Source: Planctomycetota bacterium
GTDB lineage: Bacteria; Planctomycetota; UBA1135; GCA-002686595
Direction: 5' to 3'
DNA: 64,000 bases
NCBI GenBank assembly: GCA_016712565.1
Contig: JADJQU010000009.1
Coordinates: 186,001 to 250,000, forward strand
Numbering within the stretch: position 1 is the first letter of the stretch; every line of letters begins with the position of its first letter. This document shows positions 26,795-36,907 of this stretch, in pieces. The position numbers and the translations under genes are program-made. Under the pieces are notes generated by a model. The model was not told the DNA's origin. It searched no databases and saw only the letters and a list, made by a program, of their open reading frames with translations.

Positions 26795-27163
26795 ATGACC
26801 ACGCTCAAGCAGAACCGCAAGAAGCTCAATGAGGCACTCGAGGACAAGGCGCTGACCTTGCTCCTGATCAGCGACGACATCGGCACGCAGGCTGAGGAGG
26901 TGCACGACGCGGCCGACGAATTGCTCAAGTCGGGGCAAGAGGTTTTTCTGATCACCGATCTGGACGTGCTCACGCCGACGGAAAAGAAACACTGGTTCGA
27001 GGAAGGGGGTCATTACGTGGTCGTCGGCGGCAGGAATCGAGTCGTCGCGATTCGCGGGATGCTCACGGATCTGTTCTTGTCCGCCGTCCCGCCGGCGACC
27101 ACCGGCGAGCCCTCGCCCATCGAGATCCGCGCGGTACTCGCGCGCGGAGACCTGCTGCCGTGA
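26795..27163 (+). CDS. Hypothetical cytoplasmic protein
   Basis: The 122-residue product is preceded by AAAGGAG at 26779-26785, one of the strongest ribosome sites in the window, which fixes the start. There is no signal peptide. The sequence is helical at first (KQNRKKLNEALEDKALTLLL) and ends with a beta-rich part (HYVVVGGRNRVVAIRGMLTD). I do not recognise the family. Its stop overlaps the GTG start of the following lipoprotein gene, so the two are translationally coupled. Confidence 0.75.
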   Translation: MTTLKQNRKKLNEALEDKALTLLLISDDIGTQAEEVHDAADELLKSGQEVFLITDLDVLTPTEKKHWFEEGGHYVVVGGRNRVVAIRGMLTDLFLSAVPPATTGEPSPIEIRAVLARGDLLP

Positions 27164-28989
27164 AGCGGCTCGCCCTGATCATCGCCATCCTGGCGAGCGC
27201 GTGTGGCAGCACCGGCGATCGAGCCAGGCCACAAACCGAATTGGAGCGTGGTTTTTTCTTCCAGGAGCGCGACCGGCACGGCAAGGACCATCCGATCAGC
27301 GCCAGGAGTGTGAAATCCGACGGTGCGCCGGCAGTGGTCGAGCGCATCGCCCACGGGGCGACGCTCGACGTCAACTCCACGCTGACGATCCAAGTGCCGC
27401 GCTCCTCTGCCACCAAGGGCTGGATGGACGACTCGGCCCTCGAGGACCTGACGAAACAGGCGACCGACCTCTCGCGGGCCTTGGCCGCAATCGGAGCCTA
27501 TCTCGACCTCGAAGCGAAAGCCGACATCGCGTTCGTCCGCTACAACGCCCTTCCAAGAGCGCGACGGAACGACTCCCCGGAGCAAGATGCCTTCCTCGCC
27601 CTGAAAAACCAGCGTGGGGCGGCCGAGCTCGCGATGCTGGATCCGATCCGCAATCTTTGGCCTGCCCAGTCGTCCGAGGTCAGGGGAGACCGCGCCGAAG
27701 CCGAGCGTCTTGTGAAACTGCTCGGGAACGACACGGATCGACCGGGCGCCATCTCCGCGCTGAACGACCTAGCGCAGTCGCGCGTTCGCAACTGGAGTCG
27801 CCAGGCTCGTCAACTCGAGGAGGACACGAAGCAGGCACTCAAGTCACGCCGGGTGCGAATCGAGGCCTTCGTCGTCACGCGCGGCGGCCCGGAACAAGAG
27901 CATGCGAAGAACCAAACACATGCGGTGCACGTCGAGGGCTACGACAACCTCGACGCAGACACGGTGCAGCTCATCGATCCCTACGGCGTCAACCTCACCG
28001 CGCCCGAGCGCGAGCGCTTGGCGGCTGCGGCGGCAGCGTCCAGGAACTGGCTGCCCGGCTGGAGCAAGTTCGACGCGGCGAACTGAAATGGAACGAGGCG
28101 TTTCGGGGAGCCCAGGACGCGATCGTGGCCTTGCTCGACCAGCTTGCGGACTTGGCGCGCTCACTGTCCCCTGACGAACTCGGTCGACCTGCTGAAGCGG
28201 CTTGGCGACGTACTCAGCGACGACGAACTGCTGTCCGGCGCGGTGGACGCGTTGGTGAAGGAGATCACACAACAGCTTGCCGACGTTGGAGAGGAGGCGA
28301 GGCCCAGGGTTCTGCAGTTGTGGGAACCCGTCCGCGCCGACATCGAGGGTTGGAGCGCGCTGGCAACTCGTGCCCGGGGAGGATTGGAGCGCATCAGGGA
28401 ATACCTCAAGGACCGCCCCGCCCCCGTTTCGCTTGCCACCGAGAACGCGGCAGCTTTCTCGGTTCCGCTCGAATCGGCGCCCGAGGCACGCATCGACCTG
28501 CGGACCACGCCCCGTCAGGCCGGCGACGCGCTCCAAGTGCGCGTCCGCATGCTCAATGGCGAGACGGATACCGACGCGGAACCACAGCTGGACGCGATCC
28601 TCGGAATCGCGAAGCTGGGCTGGCACGCCGACCAAGTTCCCTCGATCGTCTTCGTCACGGCGGACCGAAACGTCGGCGCGAGTGACACCGGCGGGTTTTC
28701 TGCCGCCCTGTCGTGGATGTGGAGCTACGGCCCGCGGGACGACGACGGCGATGAGTACTTGTCGCGCTCGCTTGGCTGGGGCGCGGGCTTGCACGCCACG
28801 TTCCTCAACTTCGGTCCCGACAACGACTCCGAGATCGGCCTCGGCCTGACCGTCGGCCTGTGGCAAAACCGCCTGATGTTCGGCGCAGGCTACAACCCGT
28901 TCGCCGAGAGCGACGGCGACGCCCGCATCTACTACTTCGTCGGCTCGAGCCTGATTCCGTTGCTGCAGGCCATGGACTCGAAGAACTGA
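27160..28989 (+). CDS. Large lipoprotein of unknown function, frameshifted near 28035 and 28181
   Basis: The signal has lipobox LASAC (MKRLALIIAILASACG) and the start is a GTG overlapping the upstream stop. The first frame runs to about 28035. The helical continuation QELAARLEQVRRGELKWNEA is one frame over. After an extra G near 28181 (PDEL then VDLLKRLGDVLSDDE) the third frame runs to 28989. Joined, the protein is about 608 residues. It has a long coiled-coil middle (TKQATDLSRALAAIGAYLDL, RQARQLEEDTKQALKSRR) and a beta-rich C-terminus with alternating hydrophobics (GWGAGLHATFLNFGPDNDSE, GLTVGLWQNRLMFGAGYNPF), possibly membrane-associated. Family unknown. Confidence 0.72.
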
Positions 28990-29756
28990 CGAGCCCAGGT
29001 GTAAGGGCTCGAGCAAACGGAGCCCCCCACGATCGACAGGAGGGGTGGCTGGGGGAACCCAGGAGCCGCGCGACGACCGTCGCGAGACGCTGGAGAGCAC
29101 AGCGGCCCAAGGCGCTCGCTGCGTCCGTGGAGGCGGAATTTCTCGAAAAATGGTCGGGCTTTTCGGCGTTTCAGTCAGGAGGAAAGCGGCATCCGACCCT
29201 GCCGGCCGAGCTGCCACGCACTTCTGCCCGAGCTGAAACACGGGCCCGCGCGGTGTTTCGGGGCTGAGCAGATTCCATCGTCGGTGTTTCAATTCGGGCT
29301 CGAATTGCCCTCGAATTCGTGGGGCGGGGCGCGCGGTGTTTCAACGCTCGGAGGAGCGTGTCGCAGCGGTGCACAGGAAGCCCGCCGATGCTCGAGTCCG
29401 CCTCGGCGCGCGTCTGTGCGCTGCGTTGCGCCGATGCAACGTGAACAGCGGATTTGCCGCGTGTTTCGGGCGCGACGAGAGCGAACTGCCTTCAAGTGTG
29501 GAGTCGCGGCGGCCGAATCATGGGCGCGTCGTTCCGTACCGACGTCCCCTTTCGCGTGACCACGCCCCAACCGAAATCCGAGGCTCCGTTGAATTCTCGA
29601 CTCCGCTGCAACTGTTGTCCGAAGAACTCGATCGAAGCGCGCTGCGTTCGATGCTTGCGATCCTCCCTCGACGCCGCGCGGGCCGCGGCATCCTCAGGGC
29701 GCACGGTGCGAGCGACGGCAGCTCGGCTCGCGTGGAGCAGTCGGGCGCGTTTCGGG
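28990..29756. other. 767-base gap with repeated GGTGTTTC octamers
   Basis: No convincing gene is seen. The octamer GGTGTTTC occurs at 29252-29259, 29283-29290 and 29336-29343. The core GTGTTTC recurs at 29461-29467 and an inverted copy (GAAACAC) lies at 29235-29241. They may be operators for the downstream surface-protein gene at 29757, or chance in a biased sequence. The region is locally less GC-rich than its neighbours. Confidence 0.45.
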
Positions 29757-31380
29757 ATGGGTCGGTGGATGGCCGTCTGTCTGCTGGCCCTGCCGGCCCA
29801 CGGCGGTGAAGTCACCCTGGCCGATGCCTCGGTGAAGATCGGCTCGCCGCAGAAGAAGGGCAGCGCGCAGCACATTTCTGTTCGCGACAACCTCTCCCCG
29901 AGCCAGGCCGGATTGCATGAGCGCGGCTACCTGAGGCTCGGCCTGGAGTCCGTGCCGGTCGGGCTCTCGGCTCAGCACGTCGGGTCCGCGACGCTCCGTC
30001 TGTGGGCCAATGGCGTCGTGAGCCCCGGGACGTTCGACGTCCTGCTCGTCGACGCGCCGTGGAACGAAACGTCCGTCGAGGGCCTCAACGCGCCCGCGCT
30101 CGCCGCCACAGTCGCGAGCGGCATCGCGATCACGAAGGCCGACATCGGCACGTACCTGTGCATCGACGTGACCTCGGCCGTCCAGGCCTGGGTTGGCGGC
30201 ATGCCCAACCACGGGCTCTGCCTGGTGCCTGCCAACGGCGCGTACTTCCGCGTGGACAGCAAGGAGAACAAGTTGACCTCCCACGCGCCTAGCTTGGAGA
30301 TCGTGGTCTCGGCGGCGGGGCTCGCCGGCCCCCTGGGTCCGGTCGGCCCGGTGGGTCCCCAGGGAGCCCCCTGGTCCCCAAGGACCGCAGGGTCCCGTGG
30401 GCCCGCAGGGCGCTGACGGGCCTCAAGGTGCCACGGGTCCGCAAGGAGCCGATGGCCCCCAGGGCCCCCTGGGTCCCCAAGGTCCCGTGGGTCCCCAGGG
30501 TGCTGACGGCCCCCAGGGCGTCCCGGGTCCCCAAGGGGCCGATGGTCCCCAAGGTCCGCAGGGTGCCGTGGGTCCGCAAGGGGCACCCGGGGTCCTCGAC
30601 ATCTCGACGATGAGCGAAGTTGCCGTGGTCCAAGGCGTCAGCGACTACCTGGCCCTCTGGTCCGCCAGTGGCGCGGGCACGTACAAGGTGAGAGCGGGGA
30701 TGCTCGGCAATGGTCGAGGTTCGACGGTCGTCTCGGATGAGTGCTTCTTCCGCGCGACCACCCAAATCTACGAGGGCGGAATCGTCGGCAGCGTCTCGGG
30801 GAGCGGAGCGGCGCTCTCCTCGGGCGCAGGCGCAGGCAATCACCCGGGGGTGGTCGTGCTCAGCACGGGAACGACGGCCACGGGCTCGGCCAGCCTGTAC
30901 GGCAGCGGGTCGCCGTCGAGCGTCCTGGCCGGCGGCGGCGCGATCCGCTTCGGGGCCGTGGTCAAGCTCGACGCGCTCTCGACACCCAGCCAGACCTTCG
31001 CCGCCCGGCTCGGACTGGGCGACAGCGCCGCCTCCGACGGCACCGACGGCATCTTCTTTCGCTACACCGACGCGGCTAACGGTGGCCGATGGCTCGGAGT
31101 CGCGCGCAGCAACAACGTCGAGTCCACCGTGGACACCGGCGTCGCCGCGGACACCAACTTCCACACCTTCGAGCTCGCCATCGACGCCGGCGGCACGTCC
31201 GTGCAGTTCCTCGTGGACGGAATCGCCGTCGGTGCACCGATCACGACGAACATCCCGGCCGCCGCGGGGCGCGAAACCGGGCTGCGACCTGCCGCGCTCG
31301 CGAAGACCGTCGGACTGACGGCGCGCACGCTGCGGGTGGATGCCTACTGGTACCAGTTCGAGTTCACGACGGTGCGATGA
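29757..31380 (+). CDS. Secreted DNRLRE-domain protein with collagen-like repeats, frameshifted near 30370
   Basis: The start ATG 29757 gives a signal peptide (MGRWMAVCLLALPAHGGEV). Residues about 20-185 match the DNRLRE/CBM-like surface domain (SATLRLWANGVVSPGTFDVL, WNETSVEG, CIDVTSAVQAWVGGMPNHGL). It is followed by some 28 Gly-X-Y triplets of GPQG/GPVG/GADGPQ type. The frame is lost within the triplets near 30370 and recovers immediately one frame over (GPQGADGPQGATGPQG). The C-terminal 250 residues form a beta-sandwich resembling concanavalin-like domains (FHTFELAIDAGGTSVQFLVD). The likely product is a fibrous surface protein. The stop overlaps the next start. Confidence 0.8.
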
Positions 31381-32847
31381 GTGTGGCGAAGACACGCGCG
31401 TCCGCGGAGCGGTTGACTGAGCCGCTAAGGGGCACCCTGGGCCGGGCCCACGGGCCCCATCGGGGTGCCGTGAAATTCGGCGGCGGCGCCCTGGCCCTGG
31501 TGGCGCTCGCGGCCTTGGCCTTCGTCAGCATGCCGGGGGCGCCCGAACCGCGTCCGACGCCGAACCTCGAGGGGCCTGGAGGGCGGCGCACCTCCCGCGC
31601 GAACGCCCTCGCTCGCGCGGCCGTCCAGCGCGGAGGAAGCGCGCCGCGCCGTCGAGTCCAACGCCGTCACCTGGGCCACGGGCACGCCGGTCGGGTCCAG
31701 CACGTCGCGCGCGGGTGAATCGCCCGTCGTCGCGCGCGGGCAAGTGACCTGTGCGCTCGGCGCGCTGCCGAAGGAGGTCGAAATCGGCCTGTACAACGCG
31801 GACGGCGGCGAACTCGAGGTGGTGTTCGCGGACTCCGAGGGCCGCTTCGAGCTCTGCTGCGCCGAGCCGCTCTCCACCGGCTGGTCGGTGGAACGGACGC
31901 GCCGGTGCTCCTGAGAGGCGACACGTTCCTGGAGCTGGCGCCCGCCTGCGTGCTCGGACTTGCGCAGCACCTTCCTGGCGATGCGCCGCGGGAAATCGAG
32001 CTGCGGCTCGACCTGTCTCCGACCCTGGTGGGCCGCGTCTTCGATCGCGCGACCGGGGCCCCGATCGAACTCGCCGACATCTTCGTGGTTGCCGACCTCC
32101 CCGACCGCACGGATGCGGAGCTCACCACCAACAGCCGCGCCGATGGGGAGCTTCGAGCTGGCGGTGCGGGGCCTGCCGCTGCGCTCGCTCAGCCTGTGGT
32201 GCCGGGCCGAGGGCTGGCAAACCGAGCGGGCAGGACCGTTCGATTGCCGAACGGGAGGCGCCGCCGGCATCGACTTCGCGCTCGAGCGGCCGATCCCGTG
32301 GCGCGGACGCGTCGTGGCCCTGCCCGACGGCCGGCCCGTCGCGGGCGCGACGATCCGCGTCGGCAACAGGCTCGGTTCCTTCTCCGCGCTGGGCGGGGGC
32401 TGCGAGAGCGACGAAGGGGGTGTTTTCGACTTGCCGCTCCCGAGCTGCCCGATCGAGGGCGCCTGGATCCTGGTGACGGCACCGGGCTTCGCTCCCCAGG
32501 CGCTGCGTGGAGCCAAGCCCGGCGGCGGGCTCGTCTTGGCGCTGCGAGAACGCCTGACGCTCGAAGGCGTGGTCGCGACCCGCGACGGTCAGGCGATGGA
32601 GGGAGCCGCCGTGCGCGTTGCCTTCGACGGGCTGAGCCCTGCCGACGATGCGGAACTCACGGACGCGGCCGAGTCGACGGCGAGCGGTGCCTTCACGCTC
32701 GAACTCGCGTCCGCCCCGCTGGACTCCGCGACGATCCGTGTGGAGGCCGAGGGCTGCGTTCGTTTCGAGGCTCCTCTGGCCGACGTCGTGGAGGCCGCGG
32801 GGCAGAATCGACTGCGGGCGCGCATTCGGCTGACGCCCTCGCGTTGA
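31377..32847 (+). CDS. Membrane-anchored carboxypeptidase-regulatory-like protein, multiple frameshifts
   Basis: The start at ATG 31377 overlaps the collagen-like gene stop (ATGA). A short basic N-terminus precedes a membrane segment (GALALVALAALAFVSM). The remainder is spread over three frames with shifts near 31580, 31900 and 32140. Each piece continues family-like beta-sandwich sequence: CALGALPKEVEIGLYNADGG, then LSPTLVGRVFDRATGAPIEL, then IPWRGRVVALPDGRPVAGAT and LTLEGVVATRDGQAMEGAAV. The repeated G-x-V-x-D-x-D-G-x-P-V-x-G-A pattern is that of CarboxypepD_reg/Cna-B-like domains. Coupling with the collagen-like gene suggests a joint surface role. Confidence 0.72.
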
Positions 32848-33038
32848 GGAGCGGACGGCGGCCGTCGACGCCCCTCGCGCGCCGCCGTGGCTCCGGACCG
32901 CCGGATGCGAAAGGACCTGCTCGGCCCGTTGCCCGTCTCCGCGGCGCGCCGGCGGCCCCCGCCGCGGGCGGCGGGATCGAAACGCCCCCCGTGAGTCGTT
33001 GCGAAGGGGGACCTGGCGCGCTGAAACGCGCGTCCGCG

Positions 33039-34266
33039 TCACGCCCTGGGCAGAGCCTCCCAATGCCTTCGAAAGGCAGGGGCCTGATGGGCCAGGAAGG
33101 CGCGTGTGCGCAGGCGCCGCACCCAGGTCGCGCTGAGCGTCACGCTCGTGCCGGCGATCACGCCCCCCACGGCCAGCGGGACCGGCCAGTTGCTGGGTTG
33201 GAACAGGGCGGGGAAATCCAGGAGGGTGCCTGACGGGTCGACGACCTCGCGCATGACGAGCAGGATCAGCGCCGCGCCGAGCACCGCGGTCGCAAGCCAA
33301 GCGAGCAGCCGCCGCGGCTGGTGGGCACGGGCCAGGCCCTCGAAGGAACCCAACTGACCCGTCATGTGGTTGTAGGCCAGGAGGAACTCGCTCTTGCCGT
33401 CCCCCGCGGGCCGGGTCAGGGCGCTCAGGCGGTGGCCGGCGCGGGCCTGCAGGCTCGCGTTGGTGAAGTTCCACGGCTGCTCGCGGCCCGCGGCGTCGCG
33501 CACCCACAGACAATCCCTGCGCGTGATCACGGTGTGCGCGTGAACCTGCCTGAGGCGTCGTCGAGACCTGATCGCCGACCACCGAGGCACCGCCGCCCGT
33601 CGTGTGCACGTGCAGGCTCTGCTCGATGTGCGTCTCCTTCTCCACCACCGTCCCCGAGCACGCCTGGACCTCATAGCTGCGACCGAGCACGCGCACACGG
33701 CGCAGCTCACCGGGGAGTCCGTCGGAGAGCTCGCCGTTCCCGCCCGCGGGAGCCGGCAGATGCCGCCGGTCGAGCAAAGGACGAACAGCGGACTCGCGAC
33801 CAGGACGGGCGAGAGCAACGCCGCGATCCAGTGGCCGCTGCTCGCCCGCAGCGCGCGGTCGAGCTCCTCCGCATCGCTGTTCGTGGCGGGCGCCCGGAGC
33901 CGCGCCATCGAGGCCGCATCGCGCCCGGACCGAGGCCCGGAACTTGTCCGATGCTAGACGCTCGCGCAGGCGCTCGGAGAACTCGACGTAAGCGGCCCCG
34001 TCGCCGTTGCGCAGGCGAAAGTCGATGTCATTGAGCGCGTTGTAGTAGACGCCGAAGAGCGTTTGCCCGGCCGGGCCGGCCTGCTGGGCGGCGTCGGACA
34101 GGACCTTGAGCGTGGCGCCTTGCTCGGCCTCGTCGCCCGACTCCGCGAGCACGCGCTCCACCGAGGGGAAGCGCGCCGGGTCCAGCGATTGGGCGCCCGC
34201 GCCAAGGGCCAGGAACCCCGCGAGCCACAGGAAGAGCCACAGCGAGCGCGGGGCGAGATTCCGCAT
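33039..34266 (-). CDS. Exported membrane protein, multiple frameshifts
   Basis: The signal peptide (MRNLAPRSLWLFLWLAGFLA) starts at 34266. The following segment (VYYNALNDIDFRLRNGDGAA) is in the same frame. At about 33920 the frame changes to a part with a membrane helix (GHWIAALLSPVLVASPLFVL), then back for VRVLGRSYEVQACSGTVVEK, and then to a last part with two membrane helices (LLAWLATAVLGAALILLVM and WPVPLAVGGVIAGTSVTL). At least three shifts are needed. The domain between the helices (TVVEKETHIEQSLHVHTTGG) could be extracytoplasmic. I do not recognise the family. It is divergent from the VOC gene at 34575. Confidence 0.65.
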
Positions 34267-34574
34267 GGAGGGAACATCTTAGTGCCCTGATCCAGAGGTA
34301 CGGCGACCCCGACGGCGTTCTTCAGGATCTGGACGCTCGCCGCCCGCCGACTCGGTGCAGACGGCCCTACCCCCGTGGGCGGCGGGCGTGGAGGGAATGT
34401 CCGCCCTGGGCGGCACCCTGCGTGGCCGAGCACGAGCCGTTGCTCCCTGGGGCCGGCGGACTCCAGGCGCCACTGGCAGGCCCCGCGCGAACGTGGCAAG
34501 TTGGCGAGCCTCTACCAGGCTCCCATCAAGGCCGCGCCCGCCCACCCGGCGTCGCGCAGAATCAACCCATCCCC
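34267..34574. other. 308-base divergent intergenic region
   Basis: The region separates the minus-strand membrane protein start (34266) from the plus-strand VOC gene start (34575). No coding frame is convincing. It should carry both promoters; no clear -35/-10 pair was found by eye. Confidence 0.4.
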
Positions 34575-35068
34575 ATGCAGGCACTGCTCACCGCCTCCTT
34601 CGCCGCCCTGGCCGCGGTCTTCGTCACCGCCCCTCTTCCCCAGGACAAGGCGAACAAGCCCGCCCAGCCGTCGGGCAGCGTGGGAGCTCGGCAACTTCTC
34701 CGTCAGCCTCACGGTGAAGAAGGACATCAAGGCCTCGAAGGCCTTCTACGAGAAGCTCGACTTCAAGCAGGTGGGCGGGAAGCTCGAGCAGAGTGGGTCG
34801 TGCTCCAGAACGGCTCGACCAAGGTCGGTCTGTTCAGGGAATGTTCGAACGCAACATGCTGACGTTCAATCCCGGCTGGACGTCGAACAAGGAGACGCTC
34901 AAGGAGTTCCAGGACGTGCGCGAGATCCAGAGCCTGCTGAAGTCGCGCGGCGTCCAGTTGCAGACCGAGGCCGACGTGAACACCGACGGTCCGGCGAGCT
35001 TCACCCTGGTGGACCCCGACGGCAACCCGATCCTCTTCGACCAGCACGTGCCGAAGGCGAAGCGCTAG
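34575..35068 (+). CDS. Exported VOC (glyoxalase-like) protein, three frameshifts
   Basis: A signal peptide (MQALLTASFAALAAVFVTAP) is followed by one VOC module: LGNFSVSLTVKKDIKASKAF and YEKLDFKQVGGKLEQ, then EWVVLQNGSTKVGLF, then GMFERNMLTFNPGW and, at the end, ASFTLVDPDGNPILFDQHVP. These four pieces lie in alternating frames, with shifts near 34680, 34790 and 34838. Joined they give about 163 residues, which fits a single VOC domain. VOC proteins use metal to act on small molecules; the substrate is unknown. The TAG stop (35066-35068) lies inside the left end of an inverted-repeat element. Confidence 0.7.
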
Positions 35069-35245
35069 CCCGACGTATTCATGAGCTTTGAGCGAAACCC
35101 ACGACAAAGCCTGGCCGGCAAGGCGCGGCGACGCGTTCTCCCGCAGGCGACCTGCAGGTCGCCCTGGACCGAATGCGTCGGCGCAACGCAGTCCGGACGG
35201 GCTTGGGCGGGGTTGGAGCCGAAGCTCATGAAGAGGTCGGGCTAG
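35065..35245. mobile_element. 181-bp inverted-repeat element (MITE-like, CTAG-flanked)
   Basis: The left end CTAGCCCGACGTATTCATGA (continuing GCTT, 35065-35088) matches the reverse complement of the right end (35222-35245) at 22 of 24 positions. Both ends lie in CTAG, the target preferred by IS630/mariner-type transposons, which duplicate TA. The interior has no gene and no transposase. A non-autonomous element mobilised in trans is the likely reading. It abuts the VOC gene, whose stop codon is the TAG of the left CTAG. Confidence 0.65.
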
Positions 35246-35342
35246 GGACCCGGCACGCCGCGCGGGGTGTCCGCCAGGCAGGCGGGGCCCCTGCGCGCGG
35301 ACCCGCGCCCCCGCGCCTTCGCGCTTTCGATACCCTCTCCCC

Positions 35343-35999
35343 ATGCAGCTCCCCCACTCGCCCGTGGCCGCCGCGGTGACCCTCGGCCTGACGCTCGCGC
35401 TCGTCGCCTCCTTGGCCGCCTGCTCCGAGTCGGGCGGCGGCGAAGTTCCGCCCACGACCGACGCCCAGCACACCATGAATGCCCCCGCCCAGGACCGGCG
35501 CGTGATCGTCAACGGCAAGGCCCTCTCGACCGCCGCGCTCGCGAGCCTCGACCAGGCCGCGCGCCTCAAGGTGCCTGCGGGAGACTATTGGTACGACCCG
35601 CGCTGCGGCGCCTGCGGTGCCCAGGGCGGTCCGACGGCGGCCTTCTTGCCGGCGGGGCCCGAACTCGGGGCCCCGCTGCGCGCCGATGCGTCCGGCGGAG
35701 GTCACGGAAGGCTCACCGGCGTGTTCGTCAACGGCCGCGAGCTCCACGTCGCCGACGCACTGGCGCTTTCCCGGCTGGGCCAGATCCTGCCCGGCCGCTA
35801 CTGGCTCGACGCAAACGGGAACTGGGGCGTTGAGGGCGGCGATTTTGCCCTGGGGAACCTGCTGCAAGCGGCCGGATCCGCGGGCTCCAGCCCGGGCGGC
35901 TACAACCGCTCGACGCCGGGCGGACACCTGATGAGCGACGGCCAGACGTCCGGCTGGTTCGACCCGAAGACCGGCGCCAGCGTCCTGGTCGGCGGTTGA
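35343..35999 (+). CDS. Hypothetical lipoprotein
   Basis: The 218-residue product has lipobox LAAC after a 26-residue signal (TLGLTLALVASLAACSESGG). Two similar modules follow. One is VIVNGKALSTAALASLDQAA with LKVPAGDYWYDPRCGACGAQ, the other VFVNGRELHVADALALSRLG with ILPGRYWLDANGNWGVEGGD. The repeated pattern (VNG-x-L ... PG/AG-x-YWxD) indicates an internal duplication. A Gly/Ser-rich tail ends the protein. The family looks conserved but I cannot name a function. It starts about 100 bases after the MITE-like element. Confidence 0.8.
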   Translation: MQLPHSPVAAAVTLGLTLALVASLAACSESGGGEVPPTTDAQHTMNAPAQDRRVIVNGKALSTAALASLDQAARLKVPAGDYWYDPRCGACGAQGGPTAAFLPAGPELGAPLRADASGGGHGRLTGVFVNGRELHVADALALSRLGQILPGRYWLDANGNWGVEGGDFALGNLLQAAGSAGSSPGGYNRSTPGGHLMSDGQTSGWFDPKTGASVLVGG

Positions 36000-36307
36000 T
36001 CGCGGCGGGGTCTCGGGCCCGGACCGCGCTGCTCCAGAACGGGGTCGGTTCCCGCAGGGGAAGGACCCTGCCGCGGCCGGCCGCCGCCCCTTCATCCACG
36101 TCCCATCGGCCCCGAACGCGTGCGGGCGTCAAGACCCGGATCCAGCGAGTGCGCGGCGGCGCTGCCCGCCTACGCACACTGCCCCGGAAGCCTACGCAGT
36201 AGGCACAGGTCCCAAGGGCCCTTTGCCTCCTAGGGTGGGGCCTGTCCTCGTGGTCGATGCCGGAAGCGCCGAGTCGGGCGCGAGGCCCTCCGATCCGGGA
36301 ACCTGCG
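36000..36307. other. Intergenic region upstream of the cytochrome operon
   Basis: About 300 bases without a credible gene. A small inverted repeat (GCCTAC-gca-GTAGGC) lies at about 36188-36202 and may be an operator or short hairpin. The promoter of the cytochrome/Fe-S/NrfD operon should be here. Confidence 0.4.
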
Positions 36308-36907
36308 ATGAGAACTTCGATCGTAAGCCTGTGGGGTCTGTTCGCCATGCTCGCCTGCGGCTGCCAGCCGGACCACGGCGAGGGCCCGCTGTGGAGCGGC
36401 GGAACCACCGCGAGTCCCGCACCTGCCTCCGATATGGAAATCGAGGTGCCCCCGCCGCCCTTCACCGAGGGCGTGTTCCCCTGCACGGACTGCCACGACC
36501 CCGAGATCCCCGTCAATGCCAGGCGCCGCGCGATGAAGACGGCGCACCAGGAGATCGTCCTCGAACACGACCAGGAACACCGCTGGTGCCTGGACTGCCA
36601 CTCGGCGGAGAACCGCGACAAGTTGCACCTGGCGAGCGGGGAGCTGGTGGACTTCACGGAGTCCTACAGGCTCTGCGGCCAGTGCCACGGCGACAAGTAC
36701 CGCGACTGGCGCGCCGGCGCGCACGGCCGGCGCAGCGGCAACTGGGACGGCAAGAAGACCTACCTGCTCTGCGTCAACTGCCACAACGCGCACGCTCCGG
36801 CTTTCCGACCGCTGAAGCCCAAGCCCGCGCCCCGTCGGCCCCAGCGGGCCGATCAACCCTCAGGCGCGCCCGCAGAATCGGCCTCCCAGGAAGGAGCCCA
36901 CCAATGA
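36308..36907 (+). CDS. Tetraheme c-type cytochrome lipoprotein
   Basis: The 199-residue product has a lipoprotein-like signal (SIVSLWGLFAMLACGC) and four heme-binding CxxCH motifs (CTDCH, CLDCH, CGQCH, CVNCH). It ends in a Pro/Ala-rich tail. It should carry electrons on the outer face of the cytoplasmic membrane. Its stop overlaps the ATG of the Fe-S protein gene. With that gene and the NrfD-like gene it forms a three-gene module like DsrJ-DsrO-DsrP or related menaquinol-linked complexes. Which redox couple it serves cannot be read from sequence alone. Confidence 0.88.
   Translation: MRTSIVSLWGLFAMLACGCQPDHGEGPLWSGGTTASPAPASDMEIEVPPPPFTEGVFPCTDCHDPEIPVNARRRAMKTAHQEIVLEHDQEHRWCLDCHSAENRDKLHLASGELVDFTESYRLCGQCHGDKYRDWRAGAHGRRSGNWDGKKTYLLCVNCHNAHAPAFRPLKPKPAPRRPQRADQPSGAPAESASQEGAHQ

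Noticed and set aside
24760..26795. Minus-strand frames containing strings such as GVRTRDIQLGKP and GRRGSNPRHSAW
   Set aside because: These are well-known artefacts of translating tRNA sequence in reverse; they helped locate the tRNA-Gly fragments.
30300..30600. Tandem DNA repeat or minisatellite
   Set aside because: The repetition is the collagen-like GPQG coding pattern rather than an independent DNA element, apart from the frameshift noted.
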